Below, one piece after another: positions 45,395 to 56,515 of a DNA stretch of 64,000 bases. Positions within the stretch are counted from its first letter, which is position 1. Each line of letters begins with the position of its first letter. Under the pieces are notes generated by a model. The model was not told the DNA's origin, made no database searches, and saw only the letters and a program-made list of their open reading frames with translations. Made by a program: the position numbers and the translations under genes. This DNA is from Phaeotremella fagi (lineage: Eukaryota; Basidiomycota; Tremellomycetes; Tremellales; Phaeotremellaceae). The stretch is taken from the NCBI GenBank assembly GCA_001599715.1, contig BCHU01000003.1, forward strand, positions 1,612,001-1,676,000, read 5' to 3'.

Positions 45395-46947
45395 ATGGCC
45401 TTCGATGATTATTTCTCAGTAAGTAAAGAAGTTTACTTCTCCCTCTTGGCATCGAGACATTCATCTCATCTCCACCACCTCCCCAGCCCGCAGCGTTCTT
45501 CATAACACTCAGAGAAGTGATGGAAGCAGGATTAATCAGTACGTCCCCCTCCCCTTCGCTCAAACTAACGAAGAAAAAGTTGCGGTGTTGTTAGGTTTCA
45601 TCAAACAGATTATCCCAACTTCGATCGGTTTGGATTCTTCGCCCCAACAAACCAACGGATTAAGTTTATCGACACCAGGACCGAGCGAATATCACGATGA
45701 TCCTATTTCACCACCTGTTCCAGAAATACCTGTTGATAACGATGAGGAGGACGAACCTTTGTCGAGGAATAGTAGATCATGGCTTGATGAGGGTAACGTT
45801 GAGCGACGGATGAAATTCCAGATTTGGTCTGGGGCTTTGTTGGGAGGTTTGACGGCTTCGATTATTGGTGCTGTGTTCCTATATATGGTTGGTAATCTCG
45901 TGTTTGATTGATATAAAAATCTGCTGAACAAACCGTGAATTAGTTTTATACATATACAACTGATCTTTGGGCTGACGCTGAACTACTATGGGAAGGTAGT
46001 TTCTGCGCAATCGCTTCATTGCTGTAAGTGATCTTCTACCCTTTCCTAAACCCTCATTTTAACCAGAAAAATAGAATCTTAGTTATGGGTAAGATAAAAT
46101 CCCCTTTCCTCCAACGTCCCAAAAAGCTAACTCAAACAAGGTCTGGCATTTTTACGACTTCCCCATGCCCAAACCAAATGGAGATTAAAATTATTAGCAG
46201 CATATCAAGATTCATCATCCGATGGTAACACCGGTGGAGGGAATGGGAAATGGATTCTCTTTGGTTTACCGTTCATCACTGTTCTACGTGAAGGACTGGA
46301 AGCTGTCGTCTTCATCGGTGGGATTGGACTTTCGGAAACTGGATCTCAGATCGCCGGTGGTTCCATCTCAGGTGCTATAGTTGGATCGTTACTAGGTAAA
46401 GTCGTCAAATCATTTACTCCATATCCTAACCCCCAATCTAGCCTATCTATTATTCTCATCATCCCTGCCCCTCCCTTTACCACTCTTCACCACCCTCTCC
46501 TCCCTGCTCCTCTTCCTAATCGGTTCAGGTCTAGCCTCCAGAGCAGCTTTCTCTCTCGAACGTCAAAATTTCGTTAACGGCGTAGGCAACCAAGTAGCCG
46601 AATCAGGAACTGGACCAGGCAGCTACCCAGTCTCCGGAAACATCTGGAAACTAACCTACGGCAATCCTGAACCTGGAGCGGAAGACGGGAGTGGGTTCTA
46701 TCAACTCGCTAATAGTTTAGTTGGGTGGAACAACGTTGGGACGGTTTGGACTTGTGGGATCTATTGTGCTTATTGGTTGGTGATTGTTGGGAGTTTGGTT
46801 AGACTTAAATGGAAAGAAGGGAGGATGAGTTTGTTTGGGAGAAGGAGTGTTAGGGGGATGGAACTTTTGAAGAGGAGACGGTTGGAAGTTGGGGATGAGG
46901 TTGGGGTTGGGGAGGAGGAGGCTTTGTTAGGTGCTTCAGAGGAGTAG
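45395..46947 (+). CDS. FTR1: High-affinity iron permease Ftr1
   Basis: The plasma-membrane Fe3+ permease that works with a multicopper ferroxidase. About five exons give roughly 430 residues. It starts MAFDDYFS. The two iron-binding REXXE motifs are present: FFITLREVMEAGLIIS in the first helix and FITVLREGLEAVVFIGG in the fourth. Membrane segments include GALLGGLTASIIGAVFLYM, the GGSISGAIVGSLL region and TTLSSLLLFLIGSGLASRA. A hydrophilic loop of about 65 residues after the first helix (GLDSSPQQTNGLS to EPLSRNSRSW) is larger than in many ascomycete Ftr1 proteins. The C-terminus has a short acidic cytosolic tail. No ferroxidase gene lies next to it, although FTR1-FET3 pairs are common in fungi. 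Confidence 0.92.
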
Positions 46948-47152
46948 GAGATGATTTGTTTGGCAGATAGATAGATGTTATATCTTATAGATGCGATGTA
47001 GCAATACTACCGATAACGCTTATCTGTGCAAAAACAGTAAAAACGTTTGATCATGTCGCGTGGAATACATAACTTTATACAAACCTTCTCGTTTAAAAAC
47101 GGAAAGAAAAAAATTCCGTACAAAAATCCGAATCCGAATTCGTGAATATCCA

Positions 47153-49052
47153 TTAAAACTGTTATTGGGATTTATCAGCACGACTCTGAACTTGAGGGAG
47201 AAACTCCCACTCACTCTAATCTGATAAGATCCATTCGCTTTTGATAGATACCTAACCCATTTCACAGATTGATAACCGGATTTCTCAAAGACTTTTAAGA
47301 ATCTAACTAATAACCCTGATGAGGTGAACATGACCACTAATCGTTTATTTATGTAATCAGAATATGGTGTTCGATGGTTATTACTTAGGTTACCTACCTG
47401 AGAAATCTACTTCTATAGGTGGTCTAGACCACGGTTGTCGATGTGTCGTAATTGCCAAATCAGCTTCAGCAGTGAGTGTACATTCCTGTGCACCCTGTAT
47501 ACGTGGTATCCTAGAATTTCTATTAGCTTTAAAGAATCCAATGAACGCAACAGCGACCCACTTCCAAACAATAATATTCTCCCCCGGTACATATTTAGCC
47601 TTCCCGATACCAACTTTACATTGTACACCGGTCGTATTCAACGGTGTAGGTATTTTCAGTACGACGTTGTTAGCGTTCAATTTCGGATCGAAATTAGCTT
47701 TCAGATGGATGGTATATTCAACCCTTGATTTCGTCGGTTCAGTCACATGAGTTTGAAGTTTGAATGGAAGATTGATGTTCGTTGTTGAACGATATCTATT
47801 GGGGTTCAATCAGCCTCTCATAGGTGATGCTTTGGGGATACTTACCGCATCAGTTCAAACTCCCCATCTGGTGGGATGAAACTTATCGACCTGTCTGAAT
47901 CGAATTTACCCAATCGAACACATTGATGGAATTGACAATCATCAAGTTCAACTGCGCTGTCTGATTTCGGTCCTTGATCTTTAGAACTGGAACGGTGTCA
48001 GGTATATTACCCTCCGAGATTAGTGTGACTGACCTCTTTTCTAATACCAATTTATCGTTCAAACCAAATTTACATTCCGGTGTACCACTCAAATAAGCTC
48101 TCATCAGAATTTGACCGTCGACGTCGGCTCGCAGTACCGCTCCTAAAGCGACGTTAACACTGATCATCACCTTGTGCCAAACCACACACCCTCTTTACTC
48201 ATAAGTAAGTTGACGGTCTCAATGACATCCACAAAAGCCTCGTTCTTCCTGTATTTGACATCCGATCGTCTCCAAGAAGTTGCACCAGTAGCTTGAATAG
48301 TGATTTTAGATGAATCTTCGCGCTATAAAGTCTCAGCTAGCTTTCACGTTGGAGATTATGAAAACCACGTACAACAGCAATCTCCGATTTAATCCCTTCA
48401 GTCGTGATGTACATTTTCAACGTGTCAGTCTCTGAATTTTGTGGATAACCGAAATCGAGAATTTCTGTATTTTCAATCAGAATTGTGATGATGTTTATCG
48501 AAACGAAACGTACCATCCAGTAATTCATAGATGAGAACAAAATTGTTTTTAACACTTTCTTCATCTAGTTTCCCGAAATAACTTCTTGAGATAGAGATGA
48601 ATCTGTATAAGAATTCGAAGACCAATGCGGCTGATGCGTTACATCTATCACCGTTTAGCTTGAATGCAAGATGAATTACTTGAACACTTACTTGGTTACA
48701 CCTAACACGTAGACGTTATTCACTCTGACATGGAAGAACGACGTTGAACCAAGTGTTATTATCGGTGATCTGACATCGGGGTTGGAGATCACTTGGATTC
48801 TGAAGACGTCTGAGATCGATCGTCTGGAGGGTGAAGTGCGTTAATCGCTTTGTCACTTGAGGTGTGTTATGGAGAGCTTTGACTTACTTGAGATCTGTTC
48901 TGAAGAGTCTTGAGATTAGGACCTGGAATGGATTGGTTAGACTTGCTGACGATTTGACTTGCCTCTCCTTTTTGGTTGAATATGAAGAATGCCTTTGTGA
49001 GGTTAGTGGATGATTTAGTTAGGTTGATGGATTGACCACTCACTGATATCAT
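47153..49052 (-). CDS. APM4: AP-2 complex subunit mu
   Basis: The medium chain of the clathrin adaptor AP-2, which reads tyrosine-based sorting signals at the plasma membrane. About ten exons. The start is [13 protein letters not shown], joined through a 40-nt GC-AG intron (48923-48962) to [11 protein letters not shown]. This longin-domain start resembles AP-2 mu rather than AP-1 mu. The block [10 protein letters not shown] joins [20 protein letters not shown]. The MHD includes [58 protein letters not shown] and [10 protein letters not shown], ending [19 protein letters not shown]. The stop TAA at 47153-47155 follows an intron with a GTGCTGATAAATC branch. Divergent from VAS1 over 330 bp. Confidence 0.9.
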
Positions 49053-49382
49053 CTCCTTTCTTATCCTATACCTATATGTATGCTCTGTCTTGTACGTCAA
49101 TACTGTATTATCACTATGGTATGCTAACAACTGCTGCTTAGCACCTACACCACCGAGGTCCGTGTTATTGTATGTTACACGTCATTTATTCGCAACATCT
49201 TATCAAATCAATGAAACTAGCAACCATATATTTTAAATTGACTTCGACTCAACACAGAAAAGATAGACAACGACGACGACAACGACAACCATAGTCAGTC
49301 AATCATCCATTCTCAGTACAACTTAAAGTCAAAGGAAAGTCAGAGACAGTCGACTCGTACACACAAATTAATTAAAAGGTGT
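49053..49382. promoter_or_regulatory. Divergent promoter APM4/VAS1
   Basis: A 330-bp shared promoter with a (GAC/AAC)n-like stretch near 49265-49290 in the VAS1 5' UTR. No further element was recognised. Confidence 0.4.
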
Positions 49383-52300
49383 ATGCTACGTCGTTCAACT
49401 CGATTTTTCAATTCTAGATTATCATCATTTTCAAACAGTCAAATCTCAATTCAATATCAATCAAGAAATCAAATCAAATCTTATCAACAGAAACAAACCT
49501 TTACAACTTCATTCTGTATTTACAAAATGTCAGGTGAATCTAAAATCATTCCAGCTGAGGAGGTAAATCCACCAGCTCCAGCTCCAGCTGGTGGTGAAGC
49601 TTCAGCGGAGAGGGATATCAATTCCAAATCAGGTGGTAAATGAATTCCTGCTCACCATAGCATAATTAGACTGACTAAATGTGAACAGCTAAAAAAGAAG
49701 CGAAAAGACTTGAGAAGTTAGCTAAACTAGCTGCTAAAGCCGTCGTAGCTCCTGTTGCAGGTGCCGTTAAAAAGGAGAAGAAAGAGAAAGTTGCGAAAGT
49801 TGAAGCACCACCAACTGAAGAATGGGTTAACACCACACCGGCAGGTCAGAAGAAAGGTATGTCCCTCATACATCACAGCATGTACTAATACTCTTATAGA
49901 TGTTTCTGGTAATCTCCCTTCAACTGGTTACGATCCCATTCAAGTCGAAGCTGCTCATTACGATTGGTGGCGTGAGCAGGGATTCTTTAAACCTCGTTTC
50001 CAAGAGAACGGTGATCCACTTCAAAAAGGTACTTTCGTCATTCCAGCTCCACCACCAAACGTAACTGGTGGATTACATATCGGTCATGCTCTTACCATAT
50101 CTCTTCAAGACACTTTAATCAGATGGTATGTATTGTGACCTTGAAGTTCTTACTGGATGCTAACCAATTTCTTTAAAACAGGAAACGAATGCAAGGATAC
50201 ACCGTACTTTTTAATCCTGGTTATGATCATGCTGGTATCGCCACCCAGGCCGTCGTTGAACAAAGATTAATCAAGAATGAAGGTCATTCTAGACATTATT
50301 ACGGTCGTGAGAAATTCTTGGAAAAAGTTTGGGAATGGAAAGAGGAGTGAGTGGATTCGTGTTCCTTTTTTGAAGGGAAAGGGAACTGAGCTTTCGATTA
50401 GATACCAAGAAAGAATTTCTCAACAAATGTCGAGATTGGGTGCATCTTACGATTGGGATCGTGTTGCTTTCACTCTATCGCCGGTCAGTTGAATGAAATG
50501 TGCTTTCCAATACTCGTACTCATATTCTACCTTTTAGCCTTACGTTAGAGCTGTTCAAGAGGCTTTCTGTTCAATGTACGAGAAAGGTCTATTATATCGT
50601 GCCAATAGACTCGTCAATTGGTGTGTATATCTGAACACGACATTATCAAACATCGAGGTAAGTCGGTATCACTGACCTCGGTCTTAACTCACCGTCAACA
50701 GGTTGACCAAAAAGAACTCAAAGGTCGTACTTTGATGAACGTTAAAGGTTACGATGAAAAGGAACGTTTTGAGTTTGGTGTTATCACATCTTTTGCCTAT
50801 CCTATCGAAAATTCAGGTATGCCACTTTTCATCTTATCTTTGGCATACTAACAAGTTTGTTAGACGAAAGAATTGTTGTTGCTACTACCCGTCCTGAGAC
50901 CATGCTTGGAGATTCAGCTATCGCTGTTCACCCCGATGATCCTCGTTACACTGTGAGTTTTGGCTGGAAAGAGGAACATAAACTGACGTCCATTGTTCAG
51001 CATCTTCACGGAAAATTCGTTATCCATCCATTCAACGGTCGACGAATCCCAATCATCACTGACGCCATCACCGTTGACATGACATTTGGTACTGGTGCCG
51101 TCAAGATCACACCCGCCCATGACCCTAACGATTTCGAATGTGGTATGAGAAACGGTTTAGAATTCATCAACGTCATGAACGACGATGGAACTTACAACAG
51201 TAACGCTGGAGAATTCGAAGGAATGAAGAGATACCATGTTAGAAATGCCGTTCTCAAGAAGTTGACGGAGAAGGGTTTGTTCGTTGAGGCTAAAGATAAC
51301 CCGATGCAAATCCCTATCTGTTCGTGAGTGGATGTGGCATTGGCTTTTGTTTGATACTGACTTGGGGTAGACGTTCTGGTGATGTCGTCGAAACCATCAT
51401 GAAACCTCAATGGTGGATCAGTTGTAAACCTATGGCTGACGAGGCTCTTGCCGTGAGTCACCTGCATACATATAACTTGATTTGCTAACTCGCGTCTTTA
51501 GCGAACCGCAGCTGGTGAACTTTTGATTAAACCCAAAACATCGCATAACGAATGGGTCAGATGGATGGAGAACATGCAAGATTGGTGTATCTCTCGTCAA
51601 CTTTGGTGGGGTCATAGATGTCCTGCTTGGCTTTTACGTATTGAAGGTGCTGGTGAACCTGATGTAAGTGAGAGAACATCAAAGGTGATTTCACGCTAAA
51701 CATTTATTAGAATGCTGATAGCAAAAACTGGATCGTCGCTCGTAATACAGAAGACGCCGAAATCGAAGCCAAAAAACGTGCCAACGGTAAAAATTACACC
51801 ATCACTCAAGACGACGACGTACTGGATACATGGTTCTCATCTGGTCTATGGCCATTCGCCATCATGGGATGGCCAGACAAGACCAAAGATCTCGAATTGT
51901 TCTATCCAAACACGATCCTGGAAACAGGATGGGATATCATTTTCTTCTGGGTCGCCAGAATGGTTTTCTTCGGTAACGCCCTAACAGGTCAGATGCCGTT
52001 CAAAGAGGCCTTCTTCCATCCAATGGTTCGTGATGCCTACGGAAGGAAAATGTCAAAATCAACCGGTAACGTTATCGATCCACTTGATGTTATCACTGGT
52101 CAGAAATTAGAGAAATTACATAACGATTTGAGAATCGGTAATCTTGCTGCTAAGGAGATTGCGAAAGCTGAGGAGGGACAGAAGAAATTGTTCCCTAAAG
52201 GTATCCCACAATGTGGAACTGATGCTTTACGTTTCACTTTGGCCAGTTACTGTTCAGGTGGTAGGTTTTATTCTAATCCTAAATGTTAATGGATGATTGA

Positions 52301-53709
52301 CGATTGTGTGTTTGACTTTAGGTCGTGACATCAATCTCGAAATTTTACGTGTTGAAGGTTATCGTAAATTCTGTAATAAAGTTTGGAACGCTACTAAATT
52401 CGGTTTGTTCCGTATGGATAAAGTCAATCTTGAAGGTGTTCGTCAAGAGAGTAGTTTCGTTCCCAACGCTTCGGCCTTGGTAAGTCTCGAAGTTTTAATT
52501 ATGGATGAAGAAACTGATGTGTTGAATGTTTAGCCTACCGGTCAAGAGAGTATCGTTGAGAAATGGTTGTTCCATAAATACAACATTGCTGCTGGTGCTA
52601 TTTCTACCGCTTTGGAGAATAGAGATTTCGCCGATGCCACGACTGCTGCTTATCATTATTTCTTGTACGAGTTGTGTGATGTTTTCATCGTACGTTTTGA
52701 CTTTTACATTGAATCTTGAATATACTAAAACCAACGAAACGTTTAGGAAGCTACGAAACCACTTTTCGAAGCTAATGCGGAATCAGCAGCCAAGGTATCA
52801 GCTCAAAATACACTTTACACATGTTTGGAAGGTGGTTTGAAACTCTTACACCCGTTCATGCCTTATGTCACAGAAGATCTTTGGCAGAGATTACCAAGAC
52901 GTCAAGGTGATTCGACACCTTCTATCATGGTCGCGTCGTTCCCCGAAAGGGTGGGTTGTTTGTCGTACTAAATCTCACTTGGCTTGTTGATTGATCAAAT
53001 TTCCAGATTCCCGAACAAGATTTCCCACAAGCTGAAGCAGATTTCGATCTGACGTTCGATGTCATCAAATCCGCTAGATCCGTCATTGGTTTATACAATT
53101 TACCTACGAATGGTAAAACCCTAGAGGAGAAGATTACTGGTATGTCCTCTTGTTTCTATATGGGGCAAATGGTTTCTGACATTCGAATAGTCATTATTCA
53201 AGCTAAGAAACCGGAGTTGTTGACTATGCTCAAATCTCAAGAAGATATTATTACGGCTTTGACTAAAGGTTGTGGAGTCGTTCAATTTGTCGAATTGGAT
53301 TCGGAGGTTCCTTCGGGTTGTGGAACTGAGATTGTGACTTCTGATATCGCTGTTCATATACCTGTACAGGTAAGTCTTATACACTAAACTAATTATTACA
53401 ATTTATTGATTACGACGGTTGTTTTTAGGGTAAAGTCGACGCCGCGGAGGAAATCAATAAACTCGAGAAGAAACGTGTTTTGGCTGAGAGCAACAAAGAG
53501 AAATTAGTCAAATTGATCTCGCAGCCTTCTTATGAGAGTTCTGTCAAGGCTGAGGTTCAAGAGGCTAATAGGGATAGAGTGGGTGGTTTTGTTTGTTTGG
53601 CATTTGTTGATTGATTTACTGATGCTTGATGTTTGATTAGATGGATAAGATCCAAACTGAGATTGAATCTTTGAGTTTGGCTATGGAGAGATTCAAGTTG
53701 TTGATATGA
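49383..53709 (+). CDS. VAS1: Valyl-tRNA synthetase, dual cytosolic/mitochondrial
   Basis: It charges tRNA-Val. More than ten exons give roughly 1,080 residues. The class I signatures are intact: [16 protein letters not shown] (HIGH) and [17 protein letters not shown] (KMSKS). The editing domain is represented by [19 protein letters not shown] and [17 protein letters not shown]. The anticodon-binding and C-terminal coiled-coil parts follow ([20 protein letters not shown]). Two in-frame starts are seen. The first ATG (49383) adds 48 residues, Arg/Ser/Gln-rich without acidic residues ([20 protein letters not shown]), which fit a mitochondrial presequence. The second ATG (49527, [12 protein letters not shown]) starts the acidic/Lys-rich cytosolic N-terminus. 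Yeast VAS1 makes both forms from one gene in this way. The stop is TGA at 53707-53709. Confidence 0.94.
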
Positions 53710-54657
53710 TTTGGTTAGATGATGATTCAATATATTTTGTTCATGCATGAGTGGATGCGAGTGGATTTGATGCGTAGTTGAGCGCTGAAGATATGATCTT
53801 AGTATCTGATTGATACATTGTTGTTGTGAAACGTTGGAACGGGATTGGAATGGAAACGATGGAAACGTTGATCTTAACGTAAGAGTATGACGCTAATCAG
53901 GGGTGTGGTTTCAGGGTGTAGAGATAAAGTTTCTTATCTGAAAGAATGAGGCTGAGGGTCTGTCTGCGGAACTTTATTGAAAAGCACATGCACAGGAAGT
54001 AAATGTCGACATGGGGTATGTAGGTATGTATGGACGAGTACCTAACAGGACTGCTAAGTCACTTATTTCGTATTCACTCCACCCTGGTTGCGTGAGAAAG
54101 AGAAACACACTTGAACTGAACGTCTTAGCGCGTCATTTTGCCACCCGTCATTAACCGCCACTTTGTGTGTGAATATTCTGGTGTAGTAGTAGTGTTGAGT
54201 AAATCTTATTCCTAACGTTTACATCAACTTCTAACTTATACTTTCATTTGATAATCCAAATATAACAAAGTAATAAATAACATTACACAGTGAGTAGAAC
54301 CACCCTTCCCCCAATTCCTCTGTCACAACACAACACAACTCCCACTCCACTGCGAAATCTTCACTCCCAACATTTCTGATTTTCTGATATCCGAGCGTGG
54401 GAATTGGGTTCTTGGGATTTTCTTACGTTGAATTTTCACTGGGCACCATTTCTTCCCCGCTCTTCTTAGTCTTCTCTCTCTTGTCTTTTACTTAACTTTT
54501 CTCTGTGCGACGGAAACCATAGAACACAACAGAGCTTTGAACCATCCTTCCATTGATTTGTCCTGACGCAATCTCATCAATCAACTTTGATCATTGTTGA
54601 CCCTTCATCTCATTTTTTAGCTCTTTCTTACATTTATCCATATCATAACATATAAAA
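53710..54657. promoter_or_regulatory. Promoter and 5' UTR of the perilipin gene
   Basis: About 950 bp. A probable 331-nt 5' UTR intron (54290-54620: donor GTGAGT, branch TTGTTGACC, acceptor TTTTTTAG) lies just before the coding start. Left of it the VAS1 3' flank holds a degenerate GGAAACG repeat near 53830-53870. No gene was seen. Confidence 0.45.
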
Positions 54658-55907
54658 ATGGCTACTGCTACTTCAGTCAACGGTGGTGACGTTCCAAGTA
54701 AGTTCATTTTCATACCTCTCTTTCATCTCCCTTATTTCAACAACTCTCACACCTCGTGTCTATTGGGATCGTGATTTACCTCCGAGGATCTTGGCAACTA
54801 ACCGGCTCGTAGGTTTCAAGATTGTTGAACGTCTCGATGGTGTCCCAGTCGTTCATGACTCTCTTGCTTACGCTCAGTGAGTTGACGTCTCGTGTGGGTG
54901 AGGATACTCAACTGACACGTAATGTTTAGATCTCTCTTGGGTTCCACTCAACTCACTAGTCAACTTTACGCCACTGCCTTGGCTGTTGCTAGCAGTAAGT
55001 TGCCTTTTGAGGATATGCAAGCATCAACTTACACCCTCTCCAGAGTCTTACGACTACGCTACCCCCGTTTTAGTTAGAACTAAACCAATCCTTGAGTCTG
55101 CTGATGGTCTTGCTGTCGCTACGTGAGTTTCAGTCTTTCGTTTGGATGACATAAACTCACATTCAATAGCTTTGATCGAGCTCAAGCTACTTTCCCTTGT
55201 GAGTATAGCTATCTCGAGGTTAATCTGTTCAAAGCTGACTCAACTTCTAGACCCATTCACCACCCCAACCCAAGATCTTATTGTTGTCAAACAAGCTAAA
55301 GCCGTCTATGACGAGGTAAGTCAGCTGGATCGAGAATCAAGTCTTAGCTGACCAATTACAGCGCCTCGCTCCCATCTTCCAACAGGCCTCACCAGTCATT
55401 CAAGACGTCTACAACAAGACTTTACAAGTCAACTCCGCCTTGGGTGCACGCGCTACCGCCACCATTCATTCTTCTCAAGAGTTGTCTCACGCTCTTTTCG
55501 AACAACTCAAGGGTTTAGCTGCTCATGGTTCTGAGATTCCAGGTGTTTTACTTGACGTAAGTTGATAGTTAAGACTCGTTTTGTTATTTCACTGACACAC
55601 CTCACAGAAAGCTGGCAAGGTCACCGATGAACTTAAGAGCATTGTCTTCGCCAAGGAAACTTCCATCCAAGACAAGTCAAACAAACTTGGTGCTTACGTT
55701 GTTGTACGTGGTGCATTATTTCAAGACGACTTCATACTAATAAACATTTTAGGACCAAGTCAAGCCAGTCGTTGACGAGATCTACAACTACGTTATCGGT
55801 GCCAAGGTTAGTTGGAAGTTTTTGCTGTACTACTTTAACTAACTCAATTACAGAAAAAGGCCGAAGAAGAAGCTGCTGCCGCCGCTGACAAACTTAACGG
55901 CAAATAA
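54658..55907 (+). CDS. Perilipin-like lipid-droplet protein (CAP20/MPL1 group)
   Basis: A lipid-droplet coat protein of the fungal perilipin group. About eight small exons give roughly 240 residues. It starts MATATSVNGGDVP. The N-terminal PAT-like part reads FKIVERLDGVPVVHDSLAYA and SLLGSTQLTSQLYATALAVA, followed by YATPVLVRTKPILESADGLA. Amphipathic helical repeats follow (RLAPIFQQASPVIQDVYNKT, KAGKVTDELKSIVFAKETSI) and a coiled Ala/Glu tail (KKKAEEEAAAAADKLNGK). The gene is strongly codon-biased and has a long 5' UTR with a probable intron, in keeping with high expression. Fungal relatives such as MPL1 and CAP20 protect stored triglyceride. Lipase genes such as the HSL-like one at 30-33 kb would be its functional opposite. 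Confidence 0.8.
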
Positions 55908-56515
55908 TTATATCCCTTCCCTCTTCCATAGATAGGTTTGGTTTGATACGAAATGCTTAGGTTTTTTCTCAGTTTCTTTTGTGTATAGATTTTTCTCGGT
56001 AGTTTAGTTTTTATTAGATATGTTCCCTTCCCTTCCATCCCCTTCTATTTTGTCTTCATATAAACTCGTTTGATATGGGATGAAGTTATGTTTCCTTAGA
56101 TGATTCAAGTACAAGTATAAACATGAGATGAAATGTTACGTGTATGTGCCACACTTGCCACACAGGTTAAAAGCCAAGCTAAAACAAAGTCAAACCAAGA
56201 TTTCAAATTAAAATTCAATCCTCATTATTTCATTGAATCTTCATTTTACTTACAAAGTCATCATGTTCTAGCATAAGTTCGATATGGTATTAAAGGTTAC
56301 TAAGTAGTATCTGTGGTGACGAAGACATAGAAAATGTAAGTGCTTGACATGATTCTCGACGTGGTAAGAAAGAAAAAAACTGTCGAAAGAATTTTTTATC
56401 GGATTCAGTCGGGAAATTCCAATCACTAACCTCAATTTATTTCTCAGATTTTTCTCACACCATCTATCATCTCTTGACTCCCTTCGGGTTCATGGAGTAG
56501 GGATCTTTGATCTAT
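55908..56515. promoter_or_regulatory. Perilipin 3' UTR and promoter of the C2H2 gene
   Basis: About 610 bp between two plus-strand genes. AT-rich with no recognised element. Confidence 0.4.

Noticed and set aside
47364..47750. Plus-strand frame of 128 codons
   Set aside because: It is antisense to strongly conserved AP-2 mu exons.
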